64,000 nt of DNA from Mycobacterium barrassiae (GTDB lineage Bacteria; Actinomycetota; Actinomycetes; Mycobacteriales; Mycobacteriaceae), in assembly GCF_025822765.1 (NCBI RefSeq), contig NZ_JACKUK010000041.1, positions 1 through 64,000 of the forward strand. Reading direction: 5' to 3'. The position numbers and the translations under genes are program-made. Within the stretch, counting starts at the first letter, position 1. Each line of letters opens with the position of its first letter. A model generated the notes under the pieces. It was not told the origin of the DNA and ran no database searches. It worked only from the letters and a program-made list of their open reading frames with translations. Shown here in pieces: positions 41,232 through 50,089 of the stretch.

Positions 41232-42458
41232 ATGACCCATGAACAGAGTTCGACGCCCGATTCCGACCTGCCGATCCGCGTGATGATGGTGCTCGACTCG
41301 TTCAGCTTCGGGGGCGCAGAGAACCTGGTCGCCGAACTGGGCCGGCACGCGTCTGCTTCACTGGATATCTCGGTCGCCAGCCTACAACCTGCTGGCCAGG
41401 GCAGTAACCAGCTGCTGGACCGCCTTACCGAGTCGGGCCTGAAACCGACGTTTCTGGGTATGCGCCGGCTGCTTGACCCGGTGGGCTTCATGCGGGTCGT
41501 TCGCGCGATTCGGCAGGCGCCCGTCGACGTCGTGCACGCGCATCTTGGCTACGCCGCGATCGTCGTTCCAATAGCCGCGCGCCTGGCCGGCAAGCCGGCC
41601 GTCGCCACCCTGCACGTCAATCCTCCGCACCGGCTGCGGGGTGGTGAGTGGCTCAAGGAGCGGCTGTCCATCCGGGTGCCCGCGCGTCTGGGGCGGCTTG
41701 TCCTGATCTCCCAGCACGCCCGCGAGGAGTTCGCCCAACGACACGGCCCGGCACGCGACACCTGGCGAGTGATCCCCAACGGCGTCGACACGACGAGCTA
41801 TGCGCCGCGGCCGAGGGCCCAATCGGTCGATGCCCCGGTGTGGGCGTGCGTCGCCGCGATGCGTCCGGACAAGAACCATGTCGGTCTGGTGCGGGCCTGG
41901 GCAGCCGTGGTGGCCGCACACCCGCGCGCGACCTTGCTCATCGTCGGGGACGGCCCGAGCCGGGAGGCCACAGAAGCCGCGATCGAAGAGCTCGGCCTGA
42001 TCGCCAACGTGCGCATGCTGGGACGCCGCGAGGACGTGGTCGACATCCTGCACGGCGTGGACGGGGTGGTATCGGCATCCATCGACGAGGCGCTGCCCAC
42101 GGCATTGATCGAAGCTGCCGCGTGCGGACTGCCAGTAGTGGCGGCCGACGCCGGCGGCACCCGCGAGATCGTGATCGATGGGGTTACCGGGCGGCTGGTG
42201 CCGATCAGCGACGACGAGGCGCTGACCGCGGCGCTACTGGACGTGATCGACCACCCGGAGCGAGCCGAGGAGTTCGGCAGGGCGGGACGCGATCTCATCG
42301 AGAACCGGTATGCGTTGTCGACATGGGTCGACAACCTGACGGACCTGTATGCCGAAGTGATTGCCGAGCGGGGGAAGCGCCGATACCCGCGGCGACGGTG
42401 CGCGGGGGTGGCGGGGATGACAAAACGCGATGGTCCGGGACGATCCTGCCCTACTTAG
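41232..42458 (+). CDS. GT4 glycosyltransferase
   Basis: A 408-residue GT-B enzyme. The N-terminal acceptor domain has MMVLDSFSFGGAENLVAELG (about 17-36), and the C-terminal donor domain has DEALPTALIEAAACGLP, the Glu-containing GT4 motif. It would transfer an activated sugar to a lipid-linked oligosaccharide on the cytoplasmic side. GGGGAG lies about 10 bases before the ATG. The last 25 residues are Arg-rich and look unstructured. Sugar and linkage cannot be deduced. It stands alone on its strand between the deacetylase and the lyase gene. Confidence 0.85.
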   Translation: MTHEQSSTPDSDLPIRVMMVLDSFSFGGAENLVAELGRHASASLDISVASLQPAGQGSNQLLDRLTESGLKPTFLGMRRLLDPVGFMRVVRAIRQAPVDVVHAHLGYAAIVVPIAARLAGKPAVATLHVNPPHRLRGGEWLKERLSIRVPARLGRLVLISQHAREEFAQRHGPARDTWRVIPNGVDTTSYAPRPRAQSVDAPVWACVAAMRPDKNHVGLVRAWAAVVAAHPRATLLIVGDGPSREATEAAIEELGLIANVRMLGRREDVVDILHGVDGVVSASIDEALPTALIEAAACGLPVVAADAGGTREIVIDGVTGRLVPISDDEALTAALLDVIDHPERAEEFGRAGRDLIENRYALSTWVDNLTDLYAEVIAERGKRRYPRRRCAGVAGMTKRDGPGRSCPT

Positions 42459-42487
42459 AGGATGACTCCCTCCGGCACGGCTCAGCG

Positions 42488-43426
42488 TCAAACCCATCCG
42501 CCCGGCGGTTTGACGACAGCCAACGGCCTGACTATTCGCGCCGATAAATCTGCGCGACCCCACTCGATGTTGGCGTGGTAAAGAACGGCCGGGTCATCCA
42601 CATTGTGCTGGTAGATCCCCCAATGGGGATATGCGAGGGGGCCGTCGTCGTTGTAGTAGCCGATTGCAGTGTCAACATCAACGATCCGTTTGCCGTCCAA
42701 CCATACATCCAGGTGACCGTCTCTACCAAGCAGGCCCGCTACCACCACATTGTGCGCGACGCCATCGGTGGGGCGACTCTTCGAATAGTGGATCACATTG
42801 CGGCTGGGGTCGTCGTCGGATCGTGTCGACACGATGAAATCGCCGTCCCGCAACTCGATGGCGAATAGTGGTGAGCGACCCGCTACGGTGTCCACGGAAT
42901 GCCATTGGTGAATGATGTGGTGGTAGGGACTGGGAATTTCGCCGTCGGCGTCGAACGGTAGGTGGTCGGGCCCGACCACGAAGGAGAATGAGGACCATAG
43001 GGTTTCGCCGGAATTGTATTTCTCACCTTTCGAAACGAGTTCAGATCGGCGATTATTATTCGCTTCATCACCACTCCAGCCGAAATCATTATTACGCACC
43101 TCAAACCGATAGACGTCGCGGGCTGGAATGGAAAAGGCATAGTCCTTTTCCACCGCTGATACGCTCATCGGCTGCGAATCAATGACCAAATTTTCCGTAG
43201 CATTACGCGGAAGCCCTGTGCCAGAATTCACACTGACCTCCGCAGGGGTCCCCATGGGAGGGTTGCTAGGCATTACAGTCGCGACAAGGGCGAGTGCGAA
43301 CACCCCTATCGTAGGGGCCAGCGCCCGACCAGCGAGGATTTTTCCCCTCACCCGCTTGATGGTAGTTCCAGTCTGGGAAATTGCCCAGACGGATTCGCGC
43401 AAGAATGGCAACGAGCGGTCATGCAA
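42488..43426 (-). CDS. Secreted polysaccharide lyase (heparin lyase I/PL20-like)
   Basis: A protein of up to 312 residues with an N-terminal hydrophobic export segment (about 34-52) and a concanavalin-like lyase domain. The pattern matches the Polysacc_lyase family: NNRRSELVSKG, then ETLWSSFSFVVGPDH, IIHQWHS (the Q-x-H motif), a WLDGKRIVDVD strand pair and YPHWGIYQ. Members cleave uronic-acid-containing polymers by beta-elimination. The first in-frame codon is a TTG at 43426; a GTG at 43354 would give a tidier signal peptide. It starts 8 bases after the dehydrogenase gene on the same strand, so the two form an operon. Confidence 0.78.
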   Translation of the reverse strand: MHDRSLPFLRESVWAISQTGTTIKRVRGKILAGRALAPTIGVFALALVATVMPSNPPMGTPAEVSVNSGTGLPRNATENLVIDSQPMSVSAVEKDYAFSIPARDVYRFEVRNNDFGWSGDEANNNRRSELVSKGEKYNSGETLWSSFSFVVGPDHLPFDADGEIPSPYHHIIHQWHSVDTVAGRSPLFAIELRDGDFIVSTRSDDDPSRNVIHYSKSRPTDGVAHNVVVAGLLGRDGHLDVWLDGKRIVDVDTAIGYYNDDGPLAYPHWGIYQHNVDDPAVLYHANIEWGRADLSARIVRPLAVVKPPGGWV

Positions 43427-43434
43427 CTGCTTGG

Positions 43435-44694
43435 CTACGCTAAGCGCTTGACGTCTACGGTTCGGACCGCTTTCAGCGAGTACTCAGCAGCTGTACCTCG
43501 GGTGTCGATTACCAAATCCCATTCACCACTCTCCGCTTCCGCTTGATCCACGAGAAGTTGCCGTATGAACGGTGAATTGGACAACACTCCTAGGTTCTGC
43601 CCCATGAGGTTCTCTGGCGCAACGTGTGGATCAAAAATCGACAACTGATATCCGGCCGTGATCAGCATGCGGGCCAGGTCGACATTCGGGCTTTCGCGTA
43701 AGTCGTCAGTATTGTCCTTAAAGGCGATCCCGACCATCAATACACGCGATCCATGGTTCAGCCCGCGGGTCGCGTACTCGAATATAAACGACTTGTGAGC
43801 TTCATTTGACGCGGTAAGAGAGTCGATGAGATGGGTGAATCCGCCCGACATCCGGGAGATGTGCTGCAACGCCCGAACGTCTTTCGGCAGGCATGACCCA
43901 CCGAAGGCGCCTCCTGGTCTGAGATAGAGCGGTGAGATATTCAGCTTGGTATCCGAGATAAAGATCTTATGAATTTCGGATGCACTGATGCCCAATTGGA
44001 TACACAAGCGCCCGATCTCGTTGGCAAAGGCCGTCTTGACCGCGTGGAATGTATTGTCGACGAACTTCGTGATCTCGCTCTCCCGGTACTTCACATAGAA
44101 GACAGGCGCATCGATGGTTTCATTGACCCTGTCGAGCACGACACAACGACCCCCAGTCGCTGTTCCAATCACGATCTTGGGAGGGTGGAAGAAATCCTCG
44201 ACAGCGGACGACTCGCGCAGGAATTCTGGGTTGTATACGAGCTCGATGCGTGAAGTCTCCTCGTCGAGCACACTTGTGATAATCGGCCGTATCAGTTCCT
44301 CGATGGTCCCCGGACGGATTGTCGACCGATACGCAACGGTGAGCTTGCTGCCCGGGTGTGCCTTCACTAGATCGGCTAGTTGGCGCGAGACTTCGGCGAT
44401 GTGGGTCATGTTGTGCGATCCGTCCGCTGCGCTCGGCGTTCCCACGCAAACGATGACGAGTTCGCACTCGGCGACTTCCGGGACGAGAGTTGTAGAGGCC
44501 GTGATCAACCCATCGGTGCGCGCGCGCGAAACCAGGTCGTCCACCCCCGGCTCGGTAATCGGTGAGCGACCGTCGAGAATCGCCTTCACCTTCGTCTCAT
44601 TCGGATCTATGCCGATCACGTCATGCCCCTGGCTTGCCAGGCACGCGGCAGCAGTGGTGCCGACGTACCCAAGGCCCAAGACGGCGATCTTCAC
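43435..44694 (-). CDS. GDP-mannose 6-dehydrogenase-like sugar-nucleotide dehydrogenase (AlgD family)
   Basis: A 419-residue UDPG/GDP-mannose dehydrogenase. The NAD motif GLGYVGTTAAACLASQGH is at residues 7-24. The catalytic Cys268 is in GGAFGGSCLPKDVRAL, and NPEFLRES, FHAVKTAFANEIG and FKDNTDDLRESPNVDLA all resemble AlgD more than UDP-glucose or UDP-ManNAc dehydrogenases. It would oxidise C6 of GDP-mannose to GDP-mannuronate. UDP-glucose cannot be excluded as substrate. It begins with GTG, preceded by GAGGGGA. About 200 bases separate it from the divergent glycosyltransferase gene. Confidence 0.82.
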   Translation of the reverse strand: MKIAVLGLGYVGTTAAACLASQGHDVIGIDPNETKVKAILDGRSPITEPGVDDLVSRARTDGLITASTTLVPEVAECELVIVCVGTPSAADGSHNMTHIAEVSRQLADLVKAHPGSKLTVAYRSTIRPGTIEELIRPIITSVLDEETSRIELVYNPEFLRESSAVEDFFHPPKIVIGTATGGRCVVLDRVNETIDAPVFYVKYRESEITKFVDNTFHAVKTAFANEIGRLCIQLGISASEIHKIFISDTKLNISPLYLRPGGAFGGSCLPKDVRALQHISRMSGGFTHLIDSLTASNEAHKSFIFEYATRGLNHGSRVLMVGIAFKDNTDDLRESPNVDLARMLITAGYQLSIFDPHVAPENLMGQNLGVLSNSPFIRQLLVDQAEAESGEWDLVIDTRGTAAEYSLKAVRTVDVKRLA

Positions 44695-44900
44695 GGCTCC
44701 CCCTCACCCAGGTCGCGTCGAGGATAGCGCCGGTCGTTTCCACCAAGGTGCCGTACGAGCAGAAAGGCGGTGTACGAGTCGGGTCTTGATCGTTTGACCA
44801 CAATCGAATTCGAAGCAATCATGACCACACCGGCCAATCGGGCGGGGTGACCGAGACTGTCACCTGATCGTCCAGCGGACCCAGCCTGAGAGGAGGCATC

Positions 44901-46214
44901 GTGGGCGACGGCCAATTGCCGAAAGTGATGGACTGCGAATCCGCACCGCAATCCCTGCGAATCGCGTTGGTCTACAGCCGCATTCCGTTCCCCATGATGC
45001 GGGGCGATCAGATGACCGTGGCGCACCTCATCAGCTTTCTTGCTCAGCGCGGCCACGCCGTCGACCTGTACACCCTAGCCGTCGACGGTCAGTTGGACGA
45101 AAAGCAGGCGCAGTGGTTGAAGCAAGCATGCCGCAAGATTCACATCTATCCTCAGCCTTGGTACGCGAAGCTGGCCGGGCTCACGCTCGGATCATTCTCT
45201 CTGTTGCCTCTCCAGGTGAGCATGTTCCGCAATCACAGCCTGAAGCGTGATCTTGCCCGGGCAATCGAATCCGGCAACTACGACATCGTGTACTGCTATT
45301 ACCCTCGCACGGCGCCGGCGATTCCCACCGCCGTGAAGACGATGCCGGCCACCGCGTCGTTCCTTGCGCTCCAACTGTCGCAGACGCTCAACACGAAACG
45401 GATGGCCGATAATGAGCGCAGTCTGCTGATGCGGTGGGTCTATCGCCTTGAGACCGTCGTGATGGGGCGATACGAGGCCAGAGTTTGGCAGGATTTCAAC
45501 AAGGTGGTCCTCATCGGACCTGCCGACGTCACGGCGATCAAGGAGCAATGTCGCAAACACGGTCAACCGGAAATCGACAACTGGATCTACGGAGCGCACG
45601 GTACCGACACCAGCAAGTTTGTCGCCGCTCGTCCGAACGAGGTCGTGCCGGGCCGCGTGATCTTTTCCGGGTCAATGCTTTACCCGCCAAACATCCAGGC
45701 AGTCCTCTGGTTCGTCCAGAACGTGTGGCCGACAGTACGCGCTGAAGTACCTGATGCGACCTTCGTGATCCAAGGCCGTGATCCAGCACCGGCGTTGCTG
45801 AAGTTGGACGGAAGAAAAGGCATTTGGGTGACCGGCACGGTACCTGACGTGGGTGTGCTCATTCGATCGGCACAGGTCTGCGTCAACCCGATGCGCGCCG
45901 CCGGTGGCATGCAGAACAAGTTGATCGAGTACATGGCATCTGGCAAAGCCGTAGTCGCCTCGTCCGTGGCGAACGAGGGTATCCGGGCGCCCCAGGAGAC
46001 GGTGGTCATCGCCGATGATCCAGATCCGTTCGCTGATGCTGTGATTCGACTATTGAGAGATCCCGAGTCAGCTGAGAGGTTGGGCACTGCAGCACGCCAG
46101 TATGTGCTTTCCGAATGGACCTGGGAGAAGCACTTCTTGGATCTGGAACTCGCGTTCTACGCAGCGTGCGCTGAACCGCCGGACCTGCTTGACACAAGAA
46201 GCAGCAATCTATGA
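44901..46214 (+). CDS. GT4-like glycosyltransferase
   Basis: A 437-residue GT-B protein. RIALVYSRIPFPMMRGDQMTV marks the N-terminal domain and MRAAGGMQNKLIEYMASGKAVVAS the donor domain, resembling the group of exopolysaccharide glycosyltransferases that use the QNK/R-E motif. AGGAGG lies 4 bases before the GTG at 44901; an ATG 15 codons later would give a shorter alternative. The next glycosyltransferase follows after 70 bases on the same strand. Donor and acceptor unknown. Its codon third positions look less GC-biased than in the flanking core genes. Confidence 0.83.
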   Translation: MGDGQLPKVMDCESAPQSLRIALVYSRIPFPMMRGDQMTVAHLISFLAQRGHAVDLYTLAVDGQLDEKQAQWLKQACRKIHIYPQPWYAKLAGLTLGSFSLLPLQVSMFRNHSLKRDLARAIESGNYDIVYCYYPRTAPAIPTAVKTMPATASFLALQLSQTLNTKRMADNERSLLMRWVYRLETVVMGRYEARVWQDFNKVVLIGPADVTAIKEQCRKHGQPEIDNWIYGAHGTDTSKFVAARPNEVVPGRVIFSGSMLYPPNIQAVLWFVQNVWPTVRAEVPDATFVIQGRDPAPALLKLDGRKGIWVTGTVPDVGVLIRSAQVCVNPMRAAGGMQNKLIEYMASGKAVVASSVANEGIRAPQETVVIADDPDPFADAVIRLLRDPESAERLGTAARQYVLSEWTWEKHFLDLELAFYAACAEPPDLLDTRSSNL

Positions 46215-46284
46215 GCACGACATCCTAGAAGCACGCTGCACACTGTCGGCGGCGGACAGACGGACCACGAAAGGCGTCGGCACA

Positions 46285-47490
46285 ATGTCCAAGCGACCCA
46301 TCCTACTGGTGGAATTCTCGCCGTCCGGTGGGCTATTCCAGTTCGCCATGCAACTTGGAGACGCGCTCGCGGCCACGGGGGAGCAGGTTGAGTTACTAAC
46401 CGGTCCCGAACCCGAGCTGTCCGCGACCCAACCCGGGTTCACAGTGCGTCCGGTATTGCCGACGTGGCACCCTAAGGACGGTGCGGATGGTGCACCGACA
46501 TCACGGGTGCTTCGCGTCACTCGAAGGGGTTGGCGGGCTGCGAAGTTGATGCTCGCCTGGGTGGTCCTGGGCTGGTATCTGGTCCGGATTCGACCTCTCG
46601 CGGTGCTTTGGTCGCATTGGCGATTCAGCTTCGAGCCGCTGTTCGTCGTCTTGATCGCTGCCGTTCTTCGCAACGTGACGCTGGGAATAGTCGCACACGA
46701 GCCACTCCCACGTTCGGACGCGAAGAACACCAGTCGACCGAAATCCGGGAGGTTCTTCTCGTTCGCCTTCGGTGCGGCGTGGCGTCGAATGGATGTCGCC
46801 TTCACGCTGGGGCCCCAAACCAGGAATCTGGTGCTGGAGCACTGGCGTCCTCGCGGGGAGGTGGTAGTGATCCCGCACGGCGACGAGAGAGTGCTGGGCG
46901 TAGGGCCAGCCGCTGCCCGAGTCGCCGATACCGCTCCGGTCGCGTTGTTCTTCGGTACGTGGTCCACCCGCAAAGGAATCCATGTGCTTCTTGAAGCTTT
47001 TGCGCTGGTGCTCAAGAGCCTGCCCGAAGCTCGCCTGATCCTCGCTGGAGCGGTCGACGCCGCAGTTGACCTTGATGCTTTGCTGGCCCGCGCCGATGAG
47101 ATCGGAAACATCGACGCTCGCCCTGGTTACGTTGCGGTCGATGAAGTCTCAAGCCTCTTTTCCAGCGTGCGCCTCGTCGTGACGCCCTATCTCCAGGCTG
47201 CCCAAAGTGGTGTCGCACATCTGGCGTACACCTTCGCCCGACCGGTGGTGGCGACTGCGATCGGGGACATTCCGCAGGTGGTCAAAGACGGCAAGACGGG
47301 TCTCTTGGTGCGCCCGAATAATCGTGAGGAACTGGCCGACGCGATGCTGGTGCTTCTGCGTGACGCGCAGCGCGCGGACGACATGGGCGCTGCCGGGCAG
47401 CGGAGCGTCGCCGGAGCTTGGGAAACGGCCGCGATGCGGGTGTCCGAGGCACTCGGCCGCTGTCGCCCATCGGTTCCGGAATCGAAATAG
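46285..47490 (+). CDS. GT4-like glycosyltransferase
   Basis: A 401-residue protein. It begins MSKRPILLVEFSPSGGLFQFA, has a hydrophobic patch (about 93-115, around KLMLAWVVLGWYLVRIRP) that may associate with the membrane, and a donor domain with TWSTRKGIHVLLEAFALV, ATPYLQAAQSGVAHLAYTFA-like and RPVVATAIGDIPQVV segments. The usual EALA Glu motif is replaced by SGVAHLAYTFARP, so it is a divergent GT4-type enzyme. The ATG at 46285 is chosen because the frame upstream overlaps the previous gene and has no homology. GAAAGG lies about 10 bases upstream. Confidence 0.78.
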   Translation: MSKRPILLVEFSPSGGLFQFAMQLGDALAATGEQVELLTGPEPELSATQPGFTVRPVLPTWHPKDGADGAPTSRVLRVTRRGWRAAKLMLAWVVLGWYLVRIRPLAVLWSHWRFSFEPLFVVLIAAVLRNVTLGIVAHEPLPRSDAKNTSRPKSGRFFSFAFGAAWRRMDVAFTLGPQTRNLVLEHWRPRGEVVVIPHGDERVLGVGPAAARVADTAPVALFFGTWSTRKGIHVLLEAFALVLKSLPEARLILAGAVDAAVDLDALLARADEIGNIDARPGYVAVDEVSSLFSSVRLVVTPYLQAAQSGVAHLAYTFARPVVATAIGDIPQVVKDGKTGLLVRPNNREELADAMLVLLRDAQRADDMGAAGQRSVAGAWETAAMRVSEALGRCRPSVPESK

Positions 47491-47746
47491 TGGCATCCTA
47501 GAAGCGCTGGCATGATCGCGCAGGTGACGCGGATACGGCGATCTGGTCGCAAACCTGATGCCCCATCCATCAGCCTGCCGTGTCAAGGACTGGGGCGCGT
47601 GCCGACTCGCGGGCCTGGGTTTGCGGATTCCGAAAAGGCTCGCTCGCACGAAATACCCGGGCCGAGTCGTTCGGCGCGGTCAACGATCTGGACGGGGACC
47701 GGGTGGGTGGTTCCGGCGCCCGATCGGGGGCTGCCAGACTTGCCGG
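47491..47746. other. Apparently non-coding stretch inside the island
   Basis: Together with the fragment that follows, 369 bases separate two glycosyltransferase genes. Short frames on both strands have no recognisable product. It may be decayed remains of an upstream part of the truncated glycosyltransferase gene at 47747. Confidence 0.5.
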
Positions 47747-47863
47747 GTGGAATCGACCGTAGATGCTTGGGTGATGGCATGCTTGCGGGCCCTGCCCCTG
47801 ATCGATGTGTTCAGGTTCGGTGGCGCTGAATCGCTGCTCGCGGTTGTTCGGGGGCGTCGGTGA
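47747..47863 (+). pseudogene. Truncated N-terminal fragment of a GT4 glycosyltransferase
   Basis: A frame of 38 codons from a GTG to a TGA that overlaps the next start as GTGA. Its end, ALPLIDVFRFGGAESLLAVV, closely resembles the N-terminal strand-turn-helix of GT4 enzymes, for example VLDSFSFGGAENLVAELG in the gene at 41232. Nothing after it continues the domain, because the next complete glycosyltransferase gene begins at once. Most likely the remnant of a deleted gene; a translated leader for the next gene is the alternative. Confidence 0.5.
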
Positions 47864-49113
47864 GCGCCGCTCGGATCGATTACCTGGTCTCCCGGTTTCC
47901 CCAGCCCTCCGAGACGTTCATCGTTCGCGAACTCGACGCTTTGGCGTCGAGCACGCCTTACACGTTCGGGCTGCGATCGCTGTTTCCGGCGCACGCCTCG
48001 GCGGTACACGCCATAGCGCGCAAGTGGGTCGCGCAACTACGTCGCCCATCAGCGGCTGAGGCGTTGCTAGGGCTCGGATGGGCGACGGCGCGCAACCCAC
48101 GAGTCCTCGCGTCCGTGATTGCCACGGTCACGTGGGAATACGTCGCACATCCGAGCCGGCTCGCGCGAGCCCTGGTAACGGTTGCCCTTGCCTGTGCGCA
48201 TGCCAGGGAACTGCAACGTTCGAAGGTTGCAGTGCACCTCCACGCTCACTACGCGACGTATCCGGCGCTTGCCGCGTGGGTTTGTCACCGACTTCTCGGG
48301 GTCGGCTACAGCTTCACCGCCCACGCCCACGATCTTTACATCGACCAGTCCATGCTGGCCATCAAGATTGCAGAGGCGGACTTCGCCGTCACGATCTCGG
48401 AGTACAACCGCCGATTCCTGGATCGTTTCGCCCCCGGTGCGGCCGTGACCGTCGTGCACTGCGGCATCGACCTGGACAAGTATCCGTTCCGTGAGCGGGA
48501 GATGCCGGCAGAGGGACCCATACGTGCGCTGTGCGTCGCGTATTTGGGAGAAAAGAAGGGACATCAGGTGCTGTTCCGTGCGCTTGCGATCGGAGGGCCC
48601 GGTGTCGACCGAATCCAGCTGGATCTCATTGGCTCGGGTCCGCTCCGTGACTGTCTTGGCAGGCTGGCGGAAGAACTCGGGATCAACGATCGGATCACGT
48701 TCCACGGCAGCCGCACCGAAACCGAGGTCCGCGACGCTCTCGCTGTGGCGGACATGTTTATCCTGCCCAGCGTGATTGCAACCGACGGACAAATGGAAGG
48801 GTTGCCGGTTGCCCTCATGGAGGCATTGGCCTGCGGGCTACCGTCAGTTTCCACGGCGCTTTCCGGGATCCCAGAAATCGTCATCGATGGCGAGACGGGA
48901 TTGCTGGCTATTCCGGGAGATGCCAAAAGTCTCCGCGATGCAATGGAGTCGATCATCGGTGACCCCTCCGCCGCGAAGCAATATGCTCGGGCTGGAAGGA
49001 AGCTGGTGGAGCAACAGTTCGATCTTCGTACCGCGACGGCGGCGCTGTCTCAGCTTTTCGAACAGCACTCGACGTGGGGCGCGGACCCCATTGAAGGTCC
49101 GGCGAGCGGCTAG
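47860..49113 (+). CDS. GT4 glycosyltransferase (colanic-acid type)
   Basis: A 417-residue GT-B enzyme. YLVSRFPQPSETFIVRELDAL at the N-terminus and HAHYATYPALAAWVCHRLLG are typical of the WcaL/EpsD-like group of exopolysaccharide transferases. The donor domain has VAYLGEKKGHQVLFRAL and MEGLPVALMEALACGLPSV with the GT4 Glu motif. It starts with a GTG that overlaps the stop of the upstream fragment. Its TAG stop and the stop of the convergent FkbM gene share the same CTAG. Confidence 0.86.
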   Translation: MSAARIDYLVSRFPQPSETFIVRELDALASSTPYTFGLRSLFPAHASAVHAIARKWVAQLRRPSAAEALLGLGWATARNPRVLASVIATVTWEYVAHPSRLARALVTVALACAHARELQRSKVAVHLHAHYATYPALAAWVCHRLLGVGYSFTAHAHDLYIDQSMLAIKIAEADFAVTISEYNRRFLDRFAPGAAVTVVHCGIDLDKYPFREREMPAEGPIRALCVAYLGEKKGHQVLFRALAIGGPGVDRIQLDLIGSGPLRDCLGRLAEELGINDRITFHGSRTETEVRDALAVADMFILPSVIATDGQMEGLPVALMEALACGLPSVSTALSGIPEIVIDGETGLLAIPGDAKSLRDAMESIIGDPSAAKQYARAGRKLVEQQFDLRTATAALSQLFEQHSTWGADPIEGPASG

Positions 49114-49976
49114 CGAAGAGGTCGTCTGAACATGAAGTTGTTTGCGTATGAAGAGGTTCGAGGCTGTTGCTGCAGTTGATCTCGCTCGAGGTCGAATTCT
49201 GCGATCGGATGCATTGCCCCGTGTTGCCGAAACTGCACGTCCGCGTAACCCAGGTCAGCTAACCATGCGAGAATCCGCGAGAGACCGCCCGGATTATGGC
49301 GTTCCTCGATCTCGATGTAGACGCACGCGCTGCTTCTGCGGAGAGTTTCTTCCGCACCGTGCAGAAGCGGTTCCTCGTGACCTTCCACGTCGACCTTGAA
49401 GAACCCGACGTCGGCAAGCCCGAAGGAGTCGAGGGTAGTCACTGGCACTTGAATGGTTTCGACTTCCACGTCGAGGTTTCTCAGGCTGGCTTCGCCGTGG
49501 GCGCGAGGCACGTGAAGCTCCGCGACTCCGACCCAGTCGGAAAGGGCCACATTATGCACGGTAAGGCCTTTGATTCCGCTGGCGGCGAGTCGCTTTGCCA
49601 GGCGCGGCTGCGGCTCAAACGCCACCAGTTCGCTCGCCGAGCGCGCGATCCAGTATGAATAGACGCCGACGTTAGCGCCGGCATCGATCGCGATCTTCCC
49701 TTTGGGCACAAGCGCCGACAATTCCTGGCCCGGCGCGTAGAACCCCCCGAGACCACGCCTGCTCCTCGCGACACGTAGCAGCAATTCGCTCCGAGCTGGC
49801 AGGTAACCGGCTGCGCGGCGAGCGACATCCCGTAGCAACGTGACTCTCCCCCAACCAACCCGTAATAGCCTGAGTGATGATAGCCGGATCGGGCGCGAGA
49901 GCCCACGAGCGTAGTCATTGAGGCCGGCCTCGCGATCCGCCTCGATTCGGCTTGCCGATCGGGTTCGGTGCGGCAC
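49110..49976 (-). CDS. FkbM family SAM-dependent methyltransferase
   Basis: A 288-residue protein. The SAM-binding motif IDAGANVGVYSYW lies at about residues 97-109, with VAFEPQP (acidic loop) after it and FFKVDVEGHEEPLLHGAEETL near residue 195, the hallmark of the FkbM family. FkbM enzymes O-methylate sugars of polyketides and surface glycans, so it probably methylates a sugar of the polysaccharide made here. The start is a GTG at 49976. It is divergent from the Wzz-like gene, with 113 bases between, and converges on the glycosyltransferase with a 4-base overlap. Confidence 0.85.
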   Translation of the reverse strand: MPHRTRSASRIEADREAGLNDYARGLSRPIRLSSLRLLRVGWGRVTLLRDVARRAAGYLPARSELLLRVARSRRGLGGFYAPGQELSALVPKGKIAIDAGANVGVYSYWIARSASELVAFEPQPRLAKRLAASGIKGLTVHNVALSDWVGVAELHVPRAHGEASLRNLDVEVETIQVPVTTLDSFGLADVGFFKVDVEGHEEPLLHGAEETLRRSSACVYIEIEERHNPGGLSRILAWLADLGYADVQFRQHGAMHPIAEFDLERDQLQQQPRTSSYANNFMFRRPLR

Positions 49977-50089
49977 CTGCGCCGTCGACTATGATCAGCT
50001 CCCGCACGTGGTCACGGCCGCCCCGGCATACTTCGGCCCAACCGGCTCGGCCTGTGACAACAACACCGGACGACGGCGAAAGAGACACC

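Noticed and set aside
43435-44694. UDP-ManNAc dehydrogenase as the identity of the dehydrogenase
   Set aside because: That group has a GGHCIPVDP-type active-site loop; this protein has GGSCLPKD, which fits GDP-mannose or UDP-glucose dehydrogenases.
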